Below are positions 7,252 to 14,355 of a stretch of 14,359 nt of DNA, one piece after another. The stretch is from DASXRU01 sp039933315. GTDB taxonomy: Bacteria; Acidobacteriota; Blastocatellia; Pyrinomonadales; Pyrinomonadaceae. Location of the stretch: contig JBDTOI010000102.1 in the NCBI GenBank assembly GCA_039933315.1, forward strand, positions 1 to 14,359, read 5' to 3'. The first letter of the stretch is position 1. Each line of letters starts with the position of its first letter. The notes beneath the pieces are model-generated. The model was not told the DNA's origin and searched no databases. It saw only the letters and a list, made by a program, of their open reading frames with translations. The position numbers and the translations under genes are program-made.

Positions 7252-8945
7252 TGGACTGCCTCGGGGACCTGCCGCCCGCCGGCCTCGACCTTGCGCCGGG
7301 GACGCTGAGTGACCTGGGCGTCGCGTGCGTTTCGATGTGAAAACGCCATCAACATTCCCAACATGGCGAAACTGGTGATCAAACTAAAGCCGCCGTGACT
7401 GACGAACGGCAGAGTAATGCCGGTCATGGGCAGCGCGCGAGTAATTCCACCGACATTAACCAGCGCCTGGAATCCGATAAAGGCCGTCAGTCCCGCCGAG
7501 CAAAGTTTGGTAAACATATCACGCGCCTGAAGCGAAGTGCGAACTCCGGCGATGACCAAAACAATGACTGCCAACAGGACTACCGTGCCCCCAACCAAAC
7601 CCATTTCTTCCGCCAGCGCAGCATAAACGTAATCGGAGTCGGCAATGGGAATAACCTCGGGAAAACCGAGGCCCAATCCCCGCCCGGTTGTCTTTCCGGC
7701 GGCAATGCCAAAAATTGCCTGGGCCGGTTGAAACGCGAGCTTGTCGAACCAGATATCCACGTTGACAGTCTTCTGCATGGCGGGACTCTGCTCGGCTATC
7801 TCCTTCATCTCCGGATTTTTCGCCAGCGCGTCTTCGTAGTCTTTCTTCCACCAGGGTGTTTCCGGCGCCGGCGGGTCAAAGCCATCCAGCCACAAATGAA
7901 ATCTCTGCTGAATGCGAGATGGCAGCGCCGCCTGGATGGGCCGGGAAAGGGTCGGCAACAGCGGCACCTTTTCCTGAATGTCCCGCGGCAGGGCCCCGAC
8001 GACCAGGATGCCTATAACCAGCATCATCGAGCCGACAAACATCACCAGCTGCGGCCAGCGTCGCACCGCGACCAGATACAGAGTGGCATAGGCGGCGGTA
8101 AAGATTAGTAGCTGGCCGAAATCCTTCAGGGCAAAGAACGGTATGAATGGCACCAGGGCCATTGCCAGTAGCGGCAGAACGTCGCGCGCGCGCGGCAGGG
8201 CCCAGAAGGTACGGGAAAGATCTTTGTAGCGTGCCGTCAGGATTCCGGCGAAGCCCAGCAGGAACGGGATTTTTGAAGGCTCCCAGGGAGTTGTGTTGCC
8301 GACTGCTTTGCCGGCGCTGGAAGTTATTACCGCCCAGGTAAGCGGAATCAGAGTGGCGACAACGATGATGAAACTGTTGCGTTGTAGCCAGGACAAGAAA
8401 CGCTCGCGAATGCAAAGCCAGTAGGCTCCGGCGAATGCCAGCAGCGAGAAGATGGGAATCCAGGTGTAGCTGGACGTCAGAGCGTTCTCGAGGGAATAAG
8501 ACGATTGCTTTAACGGGACGGGCAGGGCCGGCACTTTTCCCGACGCATCCGTGGGAAAGCCCATCATCTGCTTTTTGGCGTCGTCGTAATTTTCGTTGAT
8601 ATAGCGAATGCGTAGCGCTTCAGTTTTCTCGGCACGGGCGGCGGCCTTGTTACGGGCGTTGTATTCGGGATCGCTATAGAGCCGAAACTGGATCAGCATG
8701 CCGACCGAGAAGAGCAGGATGGCCGTGGTGTAGAGCGTCCAGTTGCCCTTGAAATTCATCATGCGCGAGAGCCACAGGACCAGCGCGATGATCGGGACGT
8801 AGAGGAACAAGTCGCGGAACCCGCCCACCCAGGAGGTTTCATAACCGCGAATCAGAGCGCTGCGTCCCAGAGCGAAGTAGGCAGCGGCCTCGAAGGCAAC
8901 GATTACGAACAAGATCAGGAGATGTGACGAGGCGCGATTTTTCAT
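7248..8945 (-). CDS. rodA: RodA/FtsW-type SEDS peptidoglycan glycosyltransferase
   Basis: A 565-residue polytopic membrane protein of the SEDS family, which polymerises lipid II into glycan strands with a partner class B PBP. The C-terminal half carries family motifs: KDFGQLLIF (274-282), RIQQRFHLWLDGFDPP in the large outer loop (344-359), QPAQAIFGIAAGKTTGRGLG (406-425), DSDYVYAALAEEMGLVG (436-452) and LPMTGITLPFVSHGG (505-519). It is much longer than the usual 370-420 residues because of a charged segment of about 65 residues after the third helix (about 91-157) and a long loop at about 320-405. I favour RodA over FtsW because PBP, phosphatase, kinase and FHA genes surround it, as in the actinobacterial rodA locus, and no division gene is nearby. 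The ATG at 8945 has only a weak Shine-Dalgarno sequence. Confidence 0.92.
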   Translation of the reverse strand: MKNRASSHLLILFVIVAFEAAAYFALGRSALIRGYETSWVGGFRDLFLYVPIIALVLWLSRMMNFKGNWTLYTTAILLFSVGMLIQFRLYSDPEYNARNKAAARAEKTEALRIRYINENYDDAKKQMMGFPTDASGKVPALPVPLKQSSYSLENALTSSYTWIPIFSLLAFAGAYWLCIRERFLSWLQRNSFIIVVATLIPLTWAVITSSAGKAVGNTTPWEPSKIPFLLGFAGILTARYKDLSRTFWALPRARDVLPLLAMALVPFIPFFALKDFGQLLIFTAAYATLYLVAVRRWPQLVMFVGSMMLVIGILVVGALPRDIQEKVPLLPTLSRPIQAALPSRIQQRFHLWLDGFDPPAPETPWWKKDYEDALAKNPEMKEIAEQSPAMQKTVNVDIWFDKLAFQPAQAIFGIAAGKTTGRGLGLGFPEVIPIADSDYVYAALAEEMGLVGGTVVLLAVIVLVIAGVRTSLQARDMFTKLCSAGLTAFIGFQALVNVGGITRALPMTGITLPFVSHGGFSLITSFAMLGMLMAFSHRNARDAQVTQRPRRKVEAGGRQVPEAVQ

Positions 8946-8958
8946 TTCAGTAGTCAGT

Positions 8959-9064
8959 CCACAGATTTCACAGATTCCACAGATTCAAACCTTTTGACTT
9001 TAAGAAGAGTCTCCCATCCTGTCTTAGAACGTCTGTAAATCTGCGTAATCTGTGAAATCTGTGG
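8959..9064. repeat. Inverted repeat of ATCTGTG units between PBP and rodA genes
   Basis: The arms at 8959-8985 and 9038-9064 are inverted repeats matching at 25 of 27 positions, separated by 52 bases. Each arm is itself built of short tandem units of the type AATCTGTGA. The element fills the 125-base gap between the PBP stop (9071) and the rodA start (8945), so it would form a stem loop if the two genes share a transcript. It is unlike the other repeats in the window. Confidence 0.8.
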
Positions 9065-9070
9065 ATAAAC

Positions 9071-10996
9071 TCAACGTTGATTCGATGGTGTCGTGGGCCG
9101 CGTCGGCGTTGATCGGGGCCGTTGACGGGGCGAGGGACCGGCGCCTGGCCGAGGCTGATTTCCCTGCCCGCCTACGCTGAAGTACCCCAGCTCCTTCGCT
9201 TTCAAAACCAACGCTGCGGCCACTGGCGCCGCGGACTTGGATCCATAGCCGCCGCCTTCGATCACTACTGCGATCGCCAGTTGCGGGCGGTCCAGCGGCG
9301 CGATGCAGAGAAACCAACCATCAATGCGCGGATGCTCTTCGTCCATGATCGTTTCCTGGTATTGCCGAATGATGTTTCCCCGCGTGTCCTTTTCAACTCG
9401 CAGACGTGTCCTGGGCGCGCCTGTTTTAGGATCGTAAACCGGAACGACTTTCTGGCCTGTGCCAGTCTTGCCGCCGGTGATGACGCCCGCCGCATGCACC
9501 GGCCCGAATACGCCGCGCGCGGTACCGCTGGCGCCGCCGGTTACCCGTCCCATGATCTCGCGCATGCGGGCTGCGATCTGCGGCGACATAACCGGATGAA
9601 AAACTTCGGGCGGGCGGTTAAGCTCGATCTTGGTCTTCATCAGCTTGCCCTCCATGTTGCCGATGGCGGCTGCCGACAGCGCCATCTGCAGAGGGGTCAT
9701 CTGCCCTGCATAGCCCTGGCCGTAGCCCTCAAGCGCGATATCGTATTTCGTAATCTTTGGACCCGTAACCATCGTTGCTTCCCGCGGAGCCAACGCGCGT
9801 TTGACGGCGTCAGTTGATGCATTCCACACCTCGGGTTGTTTACGCCCGCGCAATGCTTCAGCCGGCGTGTCATAGGCCCCGATACCCAGCAGCTGTGCCG
9901 CCTGTTTGAATCTCTGGGGACCAAGCAGGACACCCATCTGCGCGAAGTACTGGTTGCACGACACCTCGTAAGCCTTGTCGATGCCGATACGGCCGTGAAC
10001 CTCACCCGCGCCGCCGTCGTCGAAGATAGGGTTTGCCCCGGGCGCAGCGTAGTAACCGCCGCCGCTACAGGTAAACTGAGTGTTCTGCAATCCTGCCAGA
10101 TGCGCCGCTGTCATGGTCACTGTTTTGAAGGTCGATCCGGGAATGTAATACGCGCCCAGAGCGCGACTAACCAGCGGCTTGTCACGTTCGTTAGCTTCGA
10201 GCCTGATCCATGTGTTCTCGTCCTGAACTTCCTTCAGGCTGTAAGAAGGTTCGCTGTAGATGGCCAGTACGTCGCCGGTTTGCGGGTTAAGTACTACTAC
10301 CGCTCCGTGCTTTCCCTTCAGCTGGTCAACGGCGGCCTGCTGCAAATCGCGATCGATCGTCAGGACGACGTCGCTGTTGGCTTTCTGCAGCGCGCTTTTG
10401 CCGGTGACGATCTCCCACGCTTCCGGCACTGCTCCGCTCTGTGTACCGAATAACGCCCGTTCCAGGCCCGGGTCTCCGCGATCTGAACCGAATATGTGGG
10501 CCAACGCGCTATCCATGGGATAGTCGCGGTTGATGGCGCCGCTTGGTTCGCGCTTGTATAGCGCCAGCGGCCGATTCTTCCGATCGTAAACCCAGCCACG
10601 CAGAGTTGATTCCGATAAGCGCCGGTTGCGCAGGTCCTTGTAGCTCAATTCCTGAAAGCGCTCGTTGCTGCTTTCCGCATACTTGGCCCAGTAAACATGA
10701 AATCCAAACACCGCCAGCGTGAGAATGACAAAGATCACTCTCAGAGCGCGCAGTCCGCGATTGGTTGAGGTCGAGCCCAGGCGCGCGCGGACTTCCTTTG
10801 GCAATTCGTTAGGGTTGTTTGCTTTGGCGCTCGGCCGATGCCAGCTGCGCACAAGGGAAATGACGAGGACGATAACTACCAGCAGCAAGCCCGACATGTA
10901 GATGAGCGTCAGCCAGGCCGGAAGTTTCTCCGGCGCGCTGGCTACAGGGCTGGGCGTGGCGGCTTGAAGCAGGAAAAGGATTGGCGACATGTTCAC
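9071..10996 (-). CDS. Class B penicillin-binding protein (PbpA-like transpeptidase)
   Basis: A 641-residue D,D-transpeptidase that should cross-link peptidoglycan with the SEDS protein encoded next. Two membrane helices are likely (about 28-49 and 84-103), joined by a basic, Ser/Thr-containing linker that should lie in the cytoplasm. The outer part starts with RGWVYDRKNRPLA (133-145), the usual class B entry motif, and the catalytic domain (about 205-605) has STFK (S288, K291), SCN (S346, N348) and KTGT (510-513). VVLNPQTGDVLAIYSEPSY (234-252) is typical of the family. The tail (about 610-641) is Pro/Arg/Thr-rich. The pedestal domain is short, as in actinobacterial PbpA. The GTG start at 10996 shares its G with the TAG of the upstream FHA gene; an ATG two codons in (10990) is an equally plausible start. 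No strong Shine-Dalgarno sequence is visible for either. Confidence 0.93.
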   Translation of the reverse strand: MNMSPILFLLQAATPSPVASAPEKLPAWLTLIYMSGLLLVVIVLVISLVRSWHRPSAKANNPNELPKEVRARLGSTSTNRGLRALRVIFVILTLAVFGFHVYWAKYAESSNERFQELSYKDLRNRRLSESTLRGWVYDRKNRPLALYKREPSGAINRDYPMDSALAHIFGSDRGDPGLERALFGTQSGAVPEAWEIVTGKSALQKANSDVVLTIDRDLQQAAVDQLKGKHGAVVVLNPQTGDVLAIYSEPSYSLKEVQDENTWIRLEANERDKPLVSRALGAYYIPGSTFKTVTMTAAHLAGLQNTQFTCSGGGYYAAPGANPIFDDGGAGEVHGRIGIDKAYEVSCNQYFAQMGVLLGPQRFKQAAQLLGIGAYDTPAEALRGRKQPEVWNASTDAVKRALAPREATMVTGPKITKYDIALEGYGQGYAGQMTPLQMALSAAAIGNMEGKLMKTKIELNRPPEVFHPVMSPQIAARMREIMGRVTGGASGTARGVFGPVHAAGVITGGKTGTGQKVVPVYDPKTGAPRTRLRVEKDTRGNIIRQYQETIMDEEHPRIDGWFLCIAPLDRPQLAIAVVIEGGGYGSKSAAPVAAALVLKAKELGYFSVGGQGNQPRPGAGPSPRQRPRSTPTRPTTPSNQR

Positions 10997-11877
10997 TATT
11001 TGTCTTTGCGGAATCGGACTTCAACATCGCCAAATGCTACTACGTCACCTGGCTCAATGGGGCAAGCCTCGCCGTAAGAAATGCGCCGGCCGTTTATGAA
11101 GGTACCATTGGTCGAACCTGTATCAGCCACCATCAAAACCTCTTCGCGATTCATCATCAGGGTGGCATGTATTTTGGAAACACTGCCATCGTTGAGGTGC
11201 AGTTCGCTGTCCGTGCCTCGTCCTACGTTTGAACGTTTGCCGCCGGGTTTGAAAGTCAGAGCTACCTCGCGGCGATTGTTCTGCATTGTGATTCGGGCCG
11301 AGACGGTTACATCATGGATCGGCGGCGCGCCGTGGGGAATCCTGGTAGCGCCGACCTCTTTGGCAATGCGACGCGCCTCGTCCTCCTGTTTCAACTCTTC
11401 CTCGAACTCTCCCCACGAGGGATCCACCGAAACCCCGGTGGTAAAGATATCAACTTCAGTTTCGATGGTGACCGGAGCAAGCGTGCGATAACGGCGGTCG
11501 TTGATGTGATCAATGGCAGCTGCAAGTAACTCGTGTTCCAGGTCCTGGATCAGTTCGGGATCGGCCTCTGAGTGTTTGCCCCATTCAACTTTCAGCTTTA
11601 GAAGGTGAGGGGCGATACGGCCTTTGGATCCTTCGTCGCGCACCCGCTGGTCGATTAGCAGGTTCATGCGTTTTATCAAGTTGGTGAGGGTTAAGCCGCT
11701 CTTGGGATCGATGGTGCGGCCCAGCTTCCGGTCCAGAGCTTCGCCGGCGCGCTCCAGGGCGCGGCGTAGCAGGCGCTCCGGCAAAGCCGCGGGCTGTGCG
11801 GTGCGGGCGGTTTGATCGGACTTCGCGGGCTCGTCGGCCGCCGCGCCAGTCTTATTTGAATCGTGCCGCTCGGTCAT
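10996..11877 (-). CDS. FHA domain protein with diverged DUF3662-like region, first gene of the block
   Basis: A 293-residue soluble protein. After a polar, disordered-looking N-terminus (1-30) comes a helical region (about 33-82) and a segment (about 86-150: APHLLKLKVEW, charged helix, LAPVTIETEVD) that resembles the end of the DUF3662 domain of FhaA, though weakly. The C-terminal FHA domain (about 200-291) is canonical: SNVGRG (G219, R220), SKIHATL (S234, H237) and GSTNGTFINGRRI (254-266), so phosphothreonine binding is expected. In actinobacteria FhaA/FhaB proteins dock onto phosphorylated wall-synthesis partners of PknA/PknB; a similar scaffold role is inferred here. The gene overlaps the PBP gene by one base. 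The ATG at 11877 is preceded by AAGG about 12 bases upstream. Confidence 0.9.
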   Translation of the reverse strand: MTERHDSNKTGAAADEPAKSDQTARTAQPAALPERLLRRALERAGEALDRKLGRTIDPKSGLTLTNLIKRMNLLIDQRVRDEGSKGRIAPHLLKLKVEWGKHSEADPELIQDLEHELLAAAIDHINDRRYRTLAPVTIETEVDIFTTGVSVDPSWGEFEEELKQEDEARRIAKEVGATRIPHGAPPIHDVTVSARITMQNNRREVALTFKPGGKRSNVGRGTDSELHLNDGSVSKIHATLMMNREEVLMVADTGSTNGTFINGRRISYGEACPIEPGDVVAFGDVEVRFRKDK

Positions 11878-12090
11878 AAATCAGATACGCCTTCAACTGG
11901 GTACGAGTTCGATCTTCGATAGTAATGACCGGAGACCATGAGAACACAGTCCGGCCCTGATGACCGCGGGAGAAGGAAACTTGACTTCTTAGTGCCGCGC
12001 CATTCTAACTGAAACTCAAGTTTGGCAATAGGGGGGAGTGTGTTCTTACGTGATTCCAACAACTGTGAGCAACCGCATTCACGCAGGAAT
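11878..12090. other. Intergenic region upstream of the six-gene block
   Basis: Together with the inverted repeat to its right, this makes a 309-base stretch without a gene. Short reading frames here have no recognisable protein features. The likeliest content is the leader and promoter of the minus-strand block. A small hairpin (CATTC/GAATG, 12076-12091) abuts the repeat. I see no RNA gene. Confidence 0.5.
12002..12028 (-). promoter_or_regulatory. Candidate sigma-70-type promoter for the wall/phospho-signalling block
   Basis: On the minus strand TTGCCA (12028-12023) and TAGAAT (12007-12002) each match five of six consensus bases of -35 and -10 boxes. They are separated by 15 bases, shorter than the ideal 17, and lie about 125 bases before the FHA start. 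This is a weak by-eye prediction. Confidence 0.28.
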
Positions 12091-12188
12091 GATTGTAGGG
12101 GTGGCACTCCGTGGCCACCCCTGTTGTGGTCACCACCTTGACTGCAGTTCGAAGAAACGGGCGGCCACGGAGTGCCGCCCCTACGATC
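12091..12188. repeat. Inverted repeat whose arms are themselves hairpins, at the methyltransferase 3' end
   Basis: The arms at 12091-12120 and 12159-12188 match as inverted repeats at 27 of 30 positions with a 38-base spacer; all three differences are transitions. Each arm also folds alone: GGGGTGGC pairs with GCCACCCC (12098-12105 / 12114-12121), and GGGCGGC pairs with GCCGCCC in the right arm. The right arm overlaps the methyltransferase stop codon (TGA, 12189-12187). The element can act as a strong stem loop at the end of that transcript, but no T-run marks a classical terminator. The form is that of a REP/MITE-like interspersed repeat. Confidence 0.8.
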
Positions 12189-12993
12189 AAAGTCCGCTCC
12201 GTTGCCGGGCAGCTTCGTAAAGGAGAATCCCGGTAGCCACCGCCACGTTCAGACTTTCAACATCTCCCTGCATGGGAATTCGGATTGACTCGTTAACGAC
12301 CGCCAACTCCTCGGGCGACAGCCCCTCCGACTCGGGACCCATGATTAACGCAATTGATTCACGCCAGTTAATCTCGCTGAAAACTTTGGCTCCTTCAGCG
12401 TCAGTTCCCACCGTGTTAATACCGCGGGAGGCGCACCACGTCACTACTTCGGCATACCCCGCGCCCGTCCAGATGGGCAGGCGGAACGCGGACCCCATGG
12501 CGCCGCGCAAAGCCCTGGGCGAGAAAGCATCGGCGGTGTGGGCGGTCGCAATTGCCCCGGTCACGCCCGCGGCTTCCGCGGTGCGCAGGATGGCGCCTAC
12601 ATTTACCGGGTTATTGATCCCGTGCATCACTACCAACAAAGGCGAGCCCGCTTGCCTGGCCTTGAACTCCTCCTCATCAATTTTTGGGCGGGCAGCCAGC
12701 GCAATAATTCCCTGAGGTGTCTTCGTGTATGAGATCGACTCCAACAACGTTTCGTTAACGGAAGCCAGCCGCTGGGAAACCTTGCCGAGTTGGGCGATGA
12801 GGCGCGCGGCCCGATCCTTTTGCGCCAGCTCCTCCGAGTAGATAACGGCCTCAAGGGACAGCCCGGAGCGAAGAGCTTCTTCGCAAAGACGCAAACCCTC
12901 GACAAAGATTGTGCCGTCAATCTTCCCATCCCGCACGGCGCGCGCGTGGCGGAGCAGGGAATTGTCGCGGCTGGTGATCTTCATTGGATCCAT
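12187..12993 (-). CDS. TrmH/SpoU-family RNA 2'-O-methyltransferase
   Basis: A 268-residue SPOUT methyltransferase that should transfer a methyl group from S-adenosylmethionine to a ribose in rRNA or tRNA. The N-terminal substrate-binding part contains FVEGLRLCEEAL (30-41). The knotted catalytic domain (about 117-265) shows motif 1 NPVNVGAILRTAEAAG (128-143, with N128, R137 and E140), motif 2 IMGPESEGLS (217-226) and motif 3 IPMQGDVESLNVAVA (239-253). Length and layout fit RlmB/TsnR-like enzymes that modify 23S rRNA, but the exact target cannot be told from sequence alone. The ATG at 12993 gives MDPMKI; the second ATG (12984) is also possible and neither has a strong Shine-Dalgarno sequence. 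It stands between two large inverted repeats and appears to be transcribed independently of the block to its left. Confidence 0.92.
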   Translation of the reverse strand: MDPMKITSRDNSLLRHARAVRDGKIDGTIFVEGLRLCEEALRSGLSLEAVIYSEELAQKDRAARLIAQLGKVSQRLASVNETLLESISYTKTPQGIIALAARPKIDEEEFKARQAGSPLLVVMHGINNPVNVGAILRTAEAAGVTGAIATAHTADAFSPRALRGAMGSAFRLPIWTGAGYAEVVTWCASRGINTVGTDAEGAKVFSEINWRESIALIMGPESEGLSPEELAVVNESIRIPMQGDVESLNVAVATGILLYEAARQRSGL

Positions 12994-13029
12994 TTGTTCT
13001 TATCTTCGGCTAAAGCAGGTGTTCCGATA

Positions 13030-13162
13030 GTTGGGGGTTCACGCAAGTGTCAGAACCGCCTGCGGTAGCGGGCGGGCCCTCACGTCGCGGGTCACACGAG
13101 GTGCACATCAAGAGGGCCCGCCCGCTACCGCAGGCGGTTCTGACACCGCGTGAAACCCCAAC
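13030..13162. repeat. Large inverted repeat with perfect 35-base core arms
   Basis: The core arms at 13047-13081 and 13112-13146 are perfect inverted repeats of 35 bases around a 30-base spacer. Pairing extends outward to 13030 and 13162 with two mismatches and a one-base gap. The arms contain AACCGCCTGCGGTAGCGGGC, very rich in G and C, so a very stable hairpin is expected in RNA or single-stranded DNA. It fills most of the gap between the hydrolase stop (13181) and the methyltransferase start (12993). It could terminate the hydrolase transcript, but there is no T-run. It resembles a non-autonomous mobile repeat more than a regulatory site. Confidence 0.88.
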
Positions 13163-13180
13163 CTGAAAACTCATAAACGA

Positions 13181-14134
13181 TCAGTCCCCCATTTCAACCT
13201 CAGCCCAGATGGGCCAGTGGTCGGAAACATTCAGCGGCCGGGCCACTCCCCACTTTCCAAGCTTAGCGCCGCGCACAAATATCCAGTCAGCGTGCAGGCG
13301 AATAGCCGCCCCGCGCCAGGTCGCGGTGCCCGTGGGAAACGAGGTGCGGTAACCGTGGTCTTCCATGAAACGCCGCGTCTCAATGCACTTCGGCCCCGAA
13401 AGAGTATTGAAGTCACCCATGATAACTGTTGGTCCATTATGAGATTCTGCCTCTGCTATCAGGACCCGGAGCTGATCGTGCTGCCCGTCAATCGAAGCGT
13501 GCGGATCGATGTGCGCATTAAAGAGTCGCAAATTCTTTTCGCCAAAACGAACCGTCGCCGCCATGGCCAGGCGAGGGCGCCAGGCGCATTCTTTCCACGG
13601 CAGATCGATGCGAGCGACGTCTGCGAGCGGGAAGCGACTCAGTAAGGCTATGCCGGTGTCGCCTTCGTCGTTCAGCGCGATTTCTTCTTCGAAGTCGAGC
13701 CACCAGGTGCGCGTTTTCGGCGGCACTCCCCGCGGTATTTCCGCCGGCGCGTGCACCCAGGCCATCTCTAATCGTTCGGCTAGCTCGCGCGCCACGTGAT
13801 GACCACCAGTGCGCCCAGTCTGCTTGTCGGCTTCCTGCAATGCTAGAATGTCCGCTCGCGGCAGCAGCGATCCATCTGAAAACGCGCGCGCAGCAGTGGC
13901 GATGTTTTGTTCGACGGCGGCGGCGCGATGCCGGGGCGTATTCAGCCCGACTTTGCGCAAGATGCCACTCCAGATGAGATAGCGACCTACTGCGTAACGA
14001 ATGTTGTAGGAAGCGATGATGAGTTTCCCCGAGTCAGCGTTGAGTGAACCGGTAGGTGTTATGTCGCCGAACTCAAGCCGTTCAGGCTGTATGGCCTCGA
14101 GGGGTGATTGATCAAGGGGTGACATCCGGCCCAT
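13181..14134 (-). CDS. Endonuclease/exonuclease/phosphatase (EEP) superfamily hydrolase
   Basis: A 317-residue metal-dependent hydrolase of the DNase I-like fold. The family's catalytic set is visible in order: ASYNIRY (N44), ALQEAD (E101), NAHIDPHA (H208), IMGDFNT (D241, N243), HADWIFV (D283) and SDHWPIW (D305, H306). Residues 1-35 lie outside the fold and look poorly structured. There is no signal peptide or membrane segment, so a cytoplasmic enzyme is likely. Members of this fold cleave DNA, RNA, phospholipid head groups or inositol phosphates, and nothing here singles out the substrate. Start choice is open between ATG 14134 and ATG 14125 (MSPLDQ); neither has a clear Shine-Dalgarno sequence. 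It is flanked by a hairpin cluster upstream and a large inverted repeat downstream. Confidence 0.9.
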   Translation of the reverse strand: MGRMSPLDQSPLEAIQPERLEFGDITPTGSLNADSGKLIIASYNIRYAVGRYLIWSGILRKVGLNTPRHRAAAVEQNIATAARAFSDGSLLPRADILALQEADKQTGRTGGHHVARELAERLEMAWVHAPAEIPRGVPPKTRTWWLDFEEEIALNDEGDTGIALLSRFPLADVARIDLPWKECAWRPRLAMAATVRFGEKNLRLFNAHIDPHASIDGQHDQLRVLIAEAESHNGPTVIMGDFNTLSGPKCIETRRFMEDHGYRTSFPTGTATWRGAAIRLHADWIFVRGAKLGKWGVARPLNVSDHWPIWAEVEMGD

Positions 14135-14188
14135 ATATTTACGCGAAAGCTCGAAGAATACAAAACGACAATGCTACCGGTGAGTTTC

Positions 14189-14355
14189 TATTAATCATTC
14201 GACTCGATTAAGCGGCTGTGCCGCCGCGCAGCGCGGAAAGGCTATGCCTTTCCGTAACGCCCCCGTTTTTATTTGGAGGCTACGCCTCCATCACGGTCGA
14301 GGCGTAGCCTCTCCATAGTATTAATCAATCGTGACGGAAAGGCGGAGCCTTTCCG
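14189..14355. repeat. Cluster of six short hairpins, each with a three-base loop
   Basis: Six palindromes follow one another: 14212-14224 (GCGGC, loop TGT), 14224-14236 (CCGCG, loop CAG), 14234-14254 (CGGAAAGGC, loop TAT), 14274-14290 (TGGAGGC, loop TAC), 14299-14311 (GAGGC, loop GTA) and 14335-14355 (CGGAAAGGC, loop GGA). Hairpins three and six share the same nine-base stem with different loops; hairpin five is the reverse complement of the core of hairpin four. A 13-base direct repeat with one mismatch (TATTAATCATTCG at 14189, TATTAATCAATCG at 14319) lies before hairpins one and six. The cluster continues to the window edge and may extend beyond it. It lies upstream of the hydrolase gene. 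Confidence 0.82.

Noticed and set aside
7395..8108. Plus-strand reading frame of 237 codons
   Set aside because: It lies fully opposite the conserved C-terminal half of the SEDS gene, and its product is low-complexity with no recognisable domain.
9122..9817. Plus-strand reading frame of 231 codons
   Set aside because: It is antisense to the PBP transpeptidase domain with KTGT in the minus frame; no family resemblance or ribosome binding site supports it.
14135..14157. Promoter with TAAATAT just before the hydrolase start, giving a leaderless transcript from ATG 14125
   Set aside because: The -10-like match is poor, the upstream TTGTAT is a weak -35, and no evidence favours it over chance in this AT-rich stretch.
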